A stretch of DNA of 34,907 nt from Ructibacterium gallinarum (GTDB taxonomy: Bacteria > Bacillota > Clostridia > Monoglobales > Monoglobaceae): assembly GCF_014982785.1 (NCBI RefSeq), contig NZ_JADCKB010000028.1, positions 1-34,907 on the forward strand, in the 5' to 3' direction. The notes beneath the pieces were generated by a model. It had not been told where the DNA came from. It did not search any database and saw nothing but the letters and a program-made list of their open reading frames with translations. Both the position numbers and the translations under genes were made by a program. Shown one piece after another: positions 28,001-34,907 of this stretch. Numbering within the stretch: the stretch's first letter is position 1; each line of letters begins with the position of its first letter.

Positions 28001-28158
28001 GACTGCTGGTAGACAGTGCGGTTCAAACCAGCACTGTTGGCGAGGGTTATGTAGAAACACCTCAAGTGAATTTTGATCCTGCCATTCATGACAAGATAGC
28101 AGTTTATATTTGGGATAGCAATTTTAAGCCTTTGCTGACCCATGTAGTGAAAGAATAG
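25042..28158 (+). CDS. Secreted protein with LamG-like and two repeated glycan-locus modules
   Basis: This 1038-residue exported protein has a signal peptide (cut near VTAAN, residue 30). Domain order: LamG/concanavalin-like segment (35-215), a second beta-rich segment (216-410), copy B of the ~210-residue module (420-640), an Ig-like domain (645-725), copy C of the module (729-940), and a C-terminal Ig/FN3-like domain (945-1038). The modules share the core FDGM..GVQG..DGIT.LS.I.SIS with the SLH protein at 16951. No SLH, LPXTG or membrane anchor is seen, so it is either released or held by a partner. The ATG at 25042 has proper spacing from GGAGG; the ATG at 25036 is one base from it and unlikely. 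No catalytic motif is recognised, and a carbohydrate-binding role is inferred. Confidence 0.87.
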   Translation: MKKAKKLISVICVFAFMATLFVWPSAVTAANPNEISYDFTTQAGIDASGQGAVVSFDAEKNASKFTGAFNAYFTNADSNKNVRITEMEFEYNTQGGLSLQMRNGSTSAVLGNPLGIADNKDIIFVYLGSETHGLTVEDGHKYRLAYVYDYVTQYITGLAWDLTGEEEELLFCNTTTYPSFATFGGYKIEPISGFDGWIYNFKSYELSQEEYRAQPWHEGLVHFDYTKYPTWSKNLRWAANFGNQRQEVQLADSSTISAMAIKTNKESYFNKDEKAVTDKRIEWNIGLVIPESSGMEIQGTFGPLDSSTGRLSSSLAQSLVNFQDGKIYFGDSTEAGTYTASERIWLELAIEAAVGTYTATVKNQTGETIASIEEAKDLPEGAIGQINLIPVVIDTVYPYITELQLDILKGEMKHAEPQSDGSFLIANFLDQATCNAWGKGPGNDKLPTISFDRGVYLDGIGYEMDFATDTGGSYMSNKPESFYGLDFSDYSMLRISFTLTVSKPGTTTPEDRDIDNYFTVVLSTGEEAGYFETYKQNECLTYEIPMAEQEVNQKVELILPLDEFVTQFDGMSGGVQGEKDGITPLSDIKSISILGASMAKSEVGGVGNGPDVWAITNSKWSSNQTCGLRLHQIDLVTGASLANNALAEHMAQYTEKPISAGPISLPGSITGGTVEWSSDHPEIIASDGTFQQPAESTVVMLTAAITGDDLSQGTGVYYIGVKGTNAASDYMIADFTIAEQREQWQKWSSDMQSVGQAVDTDGGYYYYRRAAYATGGGYLSNNPALFAALDFSDYKALKLDLSIQSERVINNYFTIVLSTSENPGKVFNTDECIAIEVDISKLPIGSRTSVYLPFSEFITEFDGMSGGVQGTADGITDLSEIRSISLYPGAARPNPWNGIGATSEQFHLYTDWAFKESSGADNVNSCTMHLYSIEALVDAPTEFDVYTENGTALADLDSAAAVHGAVTLSAVPADKEVYTMTALYHNGLLVDSAVQTSTVGEGYVETPQVNFDPAIHDKIAVYIWDSNFKPLLTHVVKE

Positions 28159-28205
28159 AAATAGGCTTTTCGGCTTATGCCGAAGCACCACAGATACTGT
28201 ACCTG

Positions 28206-28265
28206 AAAACGGCTTGCGAAAATCCGGTTTTGCTATCTGAAACCGGGAAAAGCAAGCCGTTTTTA
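28206..28265 (+). terminator. Terminator of the exported-protein operon
   Basis: A 12-bp outer stem (28206-28217 with 28252-28263) encloses an inner CCGGTTT/AAACCGG hairpin and ends in TTTTT. It lies 50 bases after the stop. A smaller hairpin TTCGGC/GCCGAA lies at 28169-28184. Confidence 0.85.
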
Positions 28266-28354
28266 TTAATGCATCTATTTTAATGTTGTTGTATACTTCG
28301 AAGAATTTGCCAGAAGCTATTTGCGTGGTAGGGCAATGGAAAAAGCGGTCTTGG

Positions 28355-28735
28355 TTATAAAACCAAAATCATTAAAAGGATGCCTCAAAATGAAAATGCA
28401 ATATGGACTATTGGGATGAATGACTATATGATGGATATACTTGAATCTCAAAAAAAGATGTGGAAATAACAGTGAGTTTATTTTTGATGTTAGCCAGAAA
28501 GCGTACGGCGGCGCATTTAAACGATTTTGCGAGGCAAATAATATGCAATATGTTAGCCGTACGAACGGAGATATACGGTTGTTTCGATTGTTAAACAACT
28601 CTCGAGCGGAGATGTGAAAGAGATCGTAGGCCACAGAAAGAATATGGATACATTTGGTATATGAGCACGAAATGGATGGAGATAGAGCAATGGTATCAAA
28701 AGAAGTTTCAGAACTTTTTAAAAGTGTGTTATTTT
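28355..28735 (+). pseudogene. Remnant of a tyrosine recombinase/integrase
   Basis: Joined frames give the C-terminal part of a phage/ICE-type tyrosine recombinase. One frame reads RMPQNENAIWTIGMNDYMMD and stops at TAA 28467-28469. Another then reads FKRFCEANNMQYVS. A shift leads to IVKQLSSGDVKEIVGHRKN, the His-box region (GHRKNMDTFG), which stops at TGA 28662-28664. A further shift gives VYEHEMDGDRAMV, with the tyrosine in the expected place. At least three lesions therefore break it. The N-terminal half is missing or unrecognisable after the terminator at 28265. It marks an old integration site or a decayed element beside the ICE module. The catalytic assignments rest on pattern only. Confidence 0.7.
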
Positions 28736-28744
28736 CCTATAAAG

Positions 28745-28778
28745 AAACCCCTGCAATCCACGGATTACAAGGGTTTTT
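28745..28778 (+). terminator. Hairpin terminator after the integrase remnant
   Basis: AAACCC (28745-28750) pairs with GGGTTT (28771-28776), with an inner AATC/GATT closure and two mismatches, followed by TT. It lies just past the integrase remnant. Confidence 0.6.
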
Positions 28779-28886
28779 GATGGTGCGAGTGTTCTTACAG
28801 GACTTGCTCGCAAATGCAGTAAAATCAAGGGTTTCCGATAGTCAATACACAGTATTAACTCTAAAATTAAATATTTTTCTTCTCTC

Positions 28887-28926
28887 AAAATGCTTTGATT
28901 ATAAAAAATCAAGGCATTTTTTGTTT
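28887..28926 (+). terminator. Rho-independent terminator before the ICE module
   Basis: A 14-bp stem (28887-28900 with 28907-28920, one G:U) with a 6-base loop is followed by TTGTTTT. It separates the integrase remnant from the ICE module. The stretch 28780-28886 shows no gene. Confidence 0.82.
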
Positions 28927-28971
28927 TACCACACCGGCTTCATTGCCCCCTATTGATATATATTATAACAT

Positions 28972-29026
28972 AAAATCCTTAGACGGTCAACAGACCGGAA
29001 AATTAAATTTTATGAGAAAGGATTTT
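28972..29026 (+). promoter_or_regulatory. Structured leader that can cover the first ICE ribosome binding site
   Basis: AAAATCCTT (28972-28980) is perfectly complementary to AAGGATTTT (29018-29026), which contains the AAAGG ribosome binding site of the next gene. Between them lies a CGGTC/GACCG hairpin (28984-28997). A TATAAC -10-like box is at 28964-28969. Confidence 0.5.
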
Positions 29027-29031
29027 CATAA

Positions 29032-29214
29032 ATGAAACCAAAAAACAATAAGCAGCTATGCCCGACCTGCAAGACCGGGCAGGACACATATTTGCTGGAT
29101 AACCGGAACCCGTTTTGCCCGTACCTGCATTGCCACAACGGGAAAACCTGTTCGGCATATGAACCGCTTGAAAATACGGACGGAGGAAATGACAGTGTTA
29201 GCTGCAACCGTTAG
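29032..29214 (+). CDS. Small cysteine-rich ICE protein
   Basis: This 60-residue protein has CPTC at residues 10-13 and further cysteines at 29, 34, 40 and 58 with two histidine/cysteine steps (CPYLHCHNGKTC), a possible zinc-binding knuckle. AAAGG lies 10 bases upstream of the ATG. Its 3' end overlaps the start of the next small gene. It sits at the head of the ICE module, where small cysteine-rich hypotheticals are common. No function is assigned. Codon use and GC content resemble the following ICE genes rather than the preceding chromosome. Confidence 0.6.
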   Translation: MKPKNNKQLCPTCKTGQDTYLLDNRNPFCPYLHCHNGKTCSAYEPLENTDGGNDSVSCNR

Positions 29215-29302
29215 CTTTATTGCCGGAGCAGTATTCGGCGTAATGATTATGTGCGCCTGCATAGCCGCAGGACGCGCAGACAGAGAAAATAATACAAAGT
29301 AA
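29189..29302 (+). CDS. Tiny membrane protein (DUF3789-like)
   Basis: This 37-residue protein is one hydrophobic segment (about residues 8-28, FIAGAVFGVMIMCACIAAG) with a charged tail, the pattern of the DUF3789 mini-proteins found in ICEs of gut Clostridia. GGAGG is two bases before the ATG at 29189, so the in-frame GTG at 29195, eight bases from the same site, may be the true start (35 residues). It overlaps the preceding small gene by 26 bases. Function unknown. Confidence 0.6.
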   Translation: MTVLAATVSFIAGAVFGVMIMCACIAAGRADRENNTK

Positions 29303-29361
29303 AGGCGTTGGGACATGAAAATCCTGACGCTTTTTTCATTTCACGGAAAGGGGGATTTTTA

Positions 29362-30231
29362 ATGGCGGTTTTCAGAATCAACAAAACCCGCGACTATACC
29401 GTAATGAGCAACTATCACTTGAAAGATACAAGCCTGACCTTAAAATCCAAAGGGCTGCTTTCCATGATGTTGTCATTACCGGAGGAATGGAACTATACCA
29501 CAAGGGGGCTGGCAGCGATCTGCAAAGAGGGCGTTGACTGTATCGGGACAGCTTTGAAAGAATTGGAGCGCGCCGGATATATCCAGCGCAACCGTATTCG
29601 GAATGACAAAGGGAAAATCGTAGATACCGAGTATGTCATTTTTGAAAAACCACAAGCAAAACCGGATACGGAACAGCCATATACGGAAAACCCGTATATG
29701 GATAAACCGCATACGGAAACGCCGGGTACGGAAAACCCCGCACAATTAAATACTAATATATCAAATAAAGATTTATCAAATACGAATACATCAACTACTT
29801 ATCCTATCAAATCTTATCAAAAAGAGGGCCGGGCCGTCCAAAAGAGCGGCAGGGATAAGATGGGATATGATGAGATGGACGCATACAGGGAGATTATCAA
29901 AGAGAATATCGAGTACGATATATTAACGGTCAAGCTGAAACAGGATATTGCAATGCTTGATGAAATTGTTGACCTCTTGACCGAAACGGTGTGTACGCAA
30001 AAGGACAGCGTAATCATTGCCGGGGACGTTTACCCGTCGGCGGTTGTAAAATCAAAGCTGCTGAAGCTAAACGCGGAGCATATCGAGTATGTGCTTGACT
30101 GCATGAAGTTCAACACCACGGAGGTACGCAACATTAAAAAGTATCTGCTTGCGGCGCTGTTCAATGCGCCCTCCACCATGGACAGCTACTATACCGCGCG
30201 GGTGAACCATGATTTATACGGCCATGAATAA
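29362..30231 (+). CDS. ICE winged-helix protein (DUF6017/replisome-organizer-like)
   Basis: This 289-residue protein begins MAVFRINKTRDYTVMSNYHL, the characteristic start of a helix-turn-helix family on Tn1549-like and related ICEs. The N-terminal winged helix (about 10-90) has LSLPEEWNYTTRGLAAICKEG and the ALKELERAGYIQRNR recognition region. A repetitive, proline- and threonine-rich linker follows (about 105-160, YTENP/HTETP units). A C-terminal DUF6017-like domain (about 180-285) has YPSAVVKSKLLKLN and ends in YYTARVNHDLYG. The ATG at 29362 is chosen because AAAGGGGG stands just upstream and family members start there. It is probably a replication or partition factor for the mobile element; that role is inferred from family placement, not shown. 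Confidence 0.85.
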   Translation: MAVFRINKTRDYTVMSNYHLKDTSLTLKSKGLLSMMLSLPEEWNYTTRGLAAICKEGVDCIGTALKELERAGYIQRNRIRNDKGKIVDTEYVIFEKPQAKPDTEQPYTENPYMDKPHTETPGTENPAQLNTNISNKDLSNTNTSTTYPIKSYQKEGRAVQKSGRDKMGYDEMDAYREIIKENIEYDILTVKLKQDIAMLDEIVDLLTETVCTQKDSVIIAGDVYPSAVVKSKLLKLNAEHIEYVLDCMKFNTTEVRNIKKYLLAALFNAPSTMDSYYTARVNHDLYGHE

Positions 30232-30252
30232 ATCCGTATACAGGCAGTACAG

Positions 30253-30270
30253 GCCGCCTTGACGGGCGGC
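30253..30270 (+). terminator. Weak GC hairpin after the winged-helix gene
   Basis: GCCGCC (30253-30258) pairs with GGCGGC (30265-30270) around a 6-base loop. Only ATTT follows, so termination may be partial. A palindrome AAAAAGCGCTTTTT lies just beyond it. Confidence 0.4.
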
Positions 30271-30328
30271 ATTTGATAAAAAAAGCGCTTTTTGAAAAAA
30301 GGAATTTTAACAAGGAGGACAAGAAAAA

Positions 30329-33300
30329 ATGAAAACCAGAAACAAGGCAAAATCCGTTTTGTCGGCGCTGCTTGCGGCGGTATTCCTGCTTGGCAGCGCG
30401 CCGCAGATGACATTTGCCGCACAGTCGAGCGAATACACCGATCCTGCGGATAATTGGCTCAAAGCAAACGGCAGGACGAACGAATTGGACGCAAACGCCA
30501 CGACCACCTATGAAACCGGGTACTGCACCGTATGCGAACGCGACACGCTGGGGCTTACCTACCGCGTGCCGGAATATACCCGTTCGGGTGAAACAGCGCT
30601 AAACCGCGGCGTCAAATATTCCGACGGCACATTGATTGACGGAAACGGCACGGGCAACTTGGACAATGGCACTCCCGGCATAGACGCTTTCTATACCGGC
30701 TATCAGTGGACCAAAAGTATATGCCAGACCTGCGGAACGCTCAACAGCATAGAGGGACCGGACATTTACAGCTTTAATAAAAATGTCTATACCCTCTATG
30801 GGTGCGACAACAACTTCTTTGTGGATTTCGACAACACCGAATATATCCCGTACAATGACGATTACCACACCACCATTTTGAAAAAGGGCAAGTATTGCCA
30901 GTTCTGCAAAGGGACGCAGGCAAGGGCGAGCGAAAATCAGGAACGCCACGACTTTACCGAAAGTATCGACGCACAAATTGGCAATAACCGCTTTTACGTT
31001 GCGGAAACCTGTGACGAGTGCGGGTATGAAACCAGCGAATACGTTACGGCGAAAAGCGTAGTGGCAAGCTATTATGGCGAAGCGGACGGCAGGGCGCATA
31101 CCGTTACTGTTTCCGATCTATCCGACAGCGGCGTACATACTTCTATCCGTTACGGAAAATCGGCGGGAAACTGCAACCAGACTTCCGCGCCCAACTACAC
31201 CGAGGCCGGATATTACCCGGTTTACTATGAAATTGACTACGAGTATGACGGTGAAAACATGGTGGAAAACGGTGTTTCTTACGTTTGGCTGCTGGAAGAA
31301 AACAATGCAGGCAACGATAACGGAAACGACAGCGCCGCCAACACGCCCCATGTCCACGATTACAGGTATGTAGAAACCGTACCGCCGTCCTGCACAGATT
31401 TAGGATTCGAGCGTTGGCAGTGCGACGGCTGCGGCAGGCTGGAAAAGAGAAACTACACCCCGGCAGCCGGACACGACTATGCGGACGTAACCATTCGCGA
31501 AGCGACCTGCAAACAGGGCGGGCTTGTGCTTACCATGTGTAAAAACTGCGGCGATTTCCATGAAACCACCACACCGACAGGCGAACATAAATACAACACA
31601 AAGGTACACAATCCCACTTGCCGGGAAGTCGGCTATACCGAGCACACCTGTGAGGTTTGCGGCGATAATTTTATCACCGATATTACAGCCTTGATTTCCC
31701 ATGCTTATGAGCGTATTACAAAAGAACCAACTTGTACCGAACAGGGCTACACCACTTCAACCTGTACCATGTGCGGCGCAAGTTTCGTTTCTGGCTACAC
31801 CGAGCCGACAGGGCACGCATGGGACGAAGGAACCGAGGTAACAAGTCCCACCTGTACCGGAGAGGGCGTGATTGAATTTCATTGCTTAAATTGCAACGAA
31901 AAGATGATAAAAGCGGAATCTGCAACAGGCCACACGCCGGGCGCGGCGGCAACCTGTACCGAACCGCAGATTTGTACCGTATGCGAAACGGTGCTTGCGC
32001 TTCCAACAGGACATCACTATGAAACAGAAATTGTTGCCCCCACTTGTACGGCAATGGGCTACACGGTTTATACCTGTGCCGACTGCGGCGACAGCTACAC
32101 AGCGGACTTTACGGATAAGGCAGAACACAGCTATTCGGCAAATGTAACCGCGCCGACTTGTACGGAGCACGGATTTACCACTTACACCTGTTCCGTTTGC
32201 GGTGACAGCTATATTTCCGACTACACAGAAAAATTACCGCACAATTATGAAACAGTTGTCACACCGCCGACCTGTACCGCAATGGGCTTTACCACCTATA
32301 CTTGTGCAGCCTGCGGTGACAGTTATGTTGGCGATTACACCGATATGACAGAACACAATTACAGCCAGCAGGTGATCCCCCCGACCTGCACCGATCAGGG
32401 CTACACGATTTACACCTGCCCGGACTGCGGAAAAGAGTATATCGGGGACATTACGGAGTGTCAGCAGCACCACTACATTGAAACGGTTACGCCGCCGACG
32501 TGTACGGAAATGGGCTACACAACCTATGTGTGTGAAACCTGCAGCGATACCTACAAGGATAACTATACGGATAAACTCCCTCACGACTATGCAGCAGTTG
32601 TAACGGAGCCGACCTGTACCGAACATGGATTTACCACATACACTTGTAAAGCCTGCGGCGACAGCTACACCAGCGATTATACCGAGGCGGCCGGTCACAA
32701 GCCGTCTGAATGGATTGTTGATGTTCCGGCAACCATTGAACAGGCAGGGCAAAAACATACCGAGTGTACTGTTTGCGGTGAAATTTTACAGACAGTCGAA
32801 ATTCCCCAGCTTATAGACAGCGACCATTCGGACGAGGACGGCAATGCGGAAGTCGGCGGCTATTCTATCATTCTGACCGCCGAAAATGGAAAGCCGGTCT
32901 TTGACAGTGAAATCACCATTGACAAGGACGACAACGTAACAATCAAGCTGCCGGAGGGACGGCTGCTTGACTATGCCGACCAGACAACTATCACGGTATT
33001 TTATACCGAAACACAAGCACCGAAAGAGGGCTTGCAGATTTTTATTTATGACGCAAATAACAACGCAGCAACCGGAGCGACGGACGCAAACGGACAGCTC
33101 ACCGCACCGAATAATCAAAGCTCAACAGGCGATGACAACGGCACAATCGGCACGGACGACGGCGAACAGAAAAAGACCTTTGTTGTAACGGTAACGGATA
33201 AAACAAATGTTGTGATTCCCAACTGCGATATTTACATCGGCGAAAGCAACAACCTTGTTGTGGATTTGCCGGAGGGTGTGAAACCGACAAGCGAATATCC

Positions 33301-34771
33301 GGTGATTATCACCGTAACAGATCAGAACGGTAATGCACAAACAGGTGTAACCGTGATTGCATTAGGCGACGCGGACTATGTGGAAAAAGGCGTGACCGAT
33401 ATTTACGGCAAAGTAACATTGCCTATCACAAACGAGGGATATACCGATGAAAACGGAAAAGTCAATGTAAGCGGTATCAATGTGATTGTGAATGACGAAT
33501 TAGGGTTTATCCAAAATGCGTATGTGGTTTACAATGAGGACGGCAGCATTGCGGTGACATTGCCGGAAAATAAGGCAATCAGCCACGCAAACAGAATTAA
33601 CGTAACGGTCTTAGATTCCGTCGGAAATCCGATTGCTGAAAAGACGGTAACGGTAACGGCCATTGCCGGAGCGTCATATACAGGATTGACAGATGAAACC
33701 GGAAAAATGGTTGTTCCCCCTCTATCCGAGGACTACACCGACAGCGAGGGAAAGGGAGTTGTGAACGGCTACAATGTTCTGGTAACAGACGAAACAAAGC
33801 CGATTGAAAACGCTTTTATCACGATTGCAGACGGCAAATTGAATATAAGACTGCCGGAAACATCAGTCATTGCGATTGAAAACCGCATTACTGTTACCGT
33901 AACGGACGGTGAAAACGCACCCGTCAAGGATATGCCTGTTACGGTGGTTGACAACACCGAAAAATCCGAGAGCAACCTCACAGATGAAAACGGCAAGGCT
34001 ACCGTGCCGCCAACAAACATTGACCTCACAGATATAAACGGCTATGCCGAGGTGGACGGCTATGCAGTTACAGTCCAGAATGAAACGGGCTTTATCGAAA
34101 AGGCGTTTGTAACGCACCATGCAGAAGTGAAAAACGAGGACGGAACTGTCCAGACAGCCGAAAATATTTCCGTTACATTGCCTGAAAATATCAAGGTGGA
34201 CGATTACAACAACCGTGTCACAGTTACGGTACTGAACAAGGCGGACAATACCCCTGTTTCCGGTATGCCGATTACCATAACCGAGGCGGCAATGCAGGTC
34301 GAACAACCAGAAGAAAGCCCCGCGCCGACAGCAGAGCCGGAGGCAACCGAAACGCCGGAAAGCACGGTAGAAACGGAACAGCCGGAAGAAACACCAGAGC
34401 CGTCAGAGCCGGAGCCGCCAAAGTCTGCAAATGGTATTACGGATAAAAACGGTAAAGTGACCGTACCGCCGTTGAATGAGGACGTAACAGGCGATAATGG
34501 CGACGGTGATATTACCGAAACCAACCCCGGCGAGGACACGGACGGGGACGGCGAGCCGGACAGCGAGGACAAGGAAACTTTCTACAACGTAACTGTGAAA
34601 AATGAGGACGGAACCATCGCAGGCGCACATATTAAAATTGAGGACGGCAAAGTAACCGTTGCCCTGCCCGATACACATACGCTGACAACCTCTAATCAGA
34701 CCACAGTTACCGTCAAGGACAAAGACGGAAACCCGGTCATGATATGCACCCCAAAAGTTGGACATACATAG
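30329..34771 (+). pseudogene. Giant exported Cys/His-repeat protein, 3' end cut by an IS3-family element
   Basis: The remaining reading frame is 1480 residues. It has a signal peptide (cut near MTFAA, residue 31) and an N-terminal region with CxxC pairs. At about residues 340-828 there are 13 units of ~38-40 residues, each with one His at the unit start, a Cys in PTCT and a CxxC(G) pair. Beta-sandwich repeats of ~95 residues follow (about 835-1470), marked by VTLPE and GKVTVPP, with a Pro/Glu-rich insert near 1330-1365. The sixth beta repeat stops after DGNPV at the IS end (34740), and the last residues MICTPKVGHT are read from the IS. The intact gene must have been longer and any wall anchor is lost. 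AGGAGG lies 10 bases before the ATG. Giant exported proteins like this are common cargo of Clostridia ICEs; adhesion or surface defence is a guess. Confidence 0.8.
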
Positions 34772-34907
34772 TTGAGATTATGGAGGTGTATATTATGGGC
34801 AAAGAATTATATTGTAAAGAAATAAAACTAGAAGCAGTACAATATGTTTTATCCGGACATTCCTATCGACAAGCTTCCGAGAAGTTTAAAATTTCAACTA
34901 CTCCAAT
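34740..34907 (+). mobile_element. IS3-family insertion sequence, left end (partial)
   Basis: The left end begins TGATATGCACCCCAAAAG and runs into TTGGACA, the terminal-repeat pattern of the IS3 family (IS150-like group). It interrupts the giant exported protein gene in its sixth beta repeat. An OrfA start follows 55 bases in. The right end, OrfB and the target duplication lie beyond the window. Confidence 0.82.
34795..34907 (+). CDS. IS3-family transposase OrfA (5' part)
   Basis: The first 37 codons are present and the gene runs off the window. It reads MGKELYCKEIKLEAVQYVLS, then HSYRQASEKFKIS, the helix-turn-helix that binds the IS ends in OrfA proteins. GGAGG stands eight bases before the ATG. 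OrfA and OrfB of this family are normally joined by a -1 frameshift to make the transposase. Confidence 0.82.
   Translation, partial: MGKELYCKEIKLEAVQYVLSGHSYRQASEKFKISTTP

Noticed and set aside
28654-28956. A 100-residue plus-strand reading frame
   Set aside because: Only its first ~25 codons match the recombinase C-terminus; the rest runs through two terminator hairpins.
31348-32815. Regularly spaced repeats suggestive of a CRISPR array
   Set aside because: They are coding repeats of ~115-120 bases in one open frame with varied third positions; there are no short identical repeats with unique spacers.
30599-34765. Several long minus-strand reading frames opposite the giant repeat protein
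   Set aside because: They follow the repeats of the plus-strand gene, have no ribosome binding sites, and their composition is explained by antisense of the coding frame.

Overview
The window reads as a piece of a Gram-positive (Bacillota, class Clostridia) chromosome. Supporting signs are strong AGGAGG-type ribosome binding sites, consensus sigma-A promoters, LplABC/YtcQ-type lipoprotein sugar importers, YesM/YesN-type signalling, S-layer homology (SLH) anchored giant exported proteins, and an ICE module of the kind found in gut Clostridia. An SLH-rich, polysaccharide-degrading gut lineage similar to Monoglobus would fit, but the genus cannot be fixed from this sequence.

Layout. (1) 1-1450: the 3' end of an rRNA operon (5S rRNA and its terminator), followed directly by an ANT(6)-like aminoglycoside nucleotidyltransferase and an overlapping GNAT acetyltransferase. 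(2) 1535-4920: a promoter, a YesM-type histidine kinase, an overlapping YesN-type AraC response regulator, and a strong bidirectional terminator. (3) 5021-13936, minus strand: AraC regulator, two LplB/LplC-type permeases, a solute-binding lipoprotein, then a 730-bp gap, a GH38 alpha-mannosidase and a GH88 unsaturated glucuronyl hydrolase. The gap holds a decayed copy of the GH38 5' end, a stable predicted RNA fold and a perfect-consensus promoter. (4) 14246-28158, plus strand: four large exported proteins. Two are non-catalytic SLH proteins, one is an SLH-anchored heparinase II/III-type polysaccharide lyase, and one is secreted and carries two copies of a module also found in one of the SLH proteins. 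(5) 28266-28960: a wrecked tyrosine recombinase gene and terminators, forming a junction. (6) 28970-34740: one end of an integrative/conjugative-type element of visibly different composition. It has a structured leader, two tiny proteins, a DUF6017-like winged-helix protein and a giant exported Cys/His-repeat protein. (7) 34740-34907: an IS3-family element that has cut the giant protein gene.

How the genes fit together (inference). Regions 3 and 4 form a divergent polysaccharide-use locus. Surface SLH proteins bind the polymer and a surface lyase cuts it, giving oligosaccharides with a terminal 4,5-unsaturated uronate. The importer takes these in (its ATPase is not encoded here). In the cytoplasm GH88 removes the unsaturated uronate and GH38 removes alpha-mannose. 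Lyase + GH88 + GH38 is the enzyme set known for xanthan-type side chains, so a glucuronate- and mannose-containing polymer is the leading guess for the substrate. Either the YesMN pair or the AraC protein could be the sensor.
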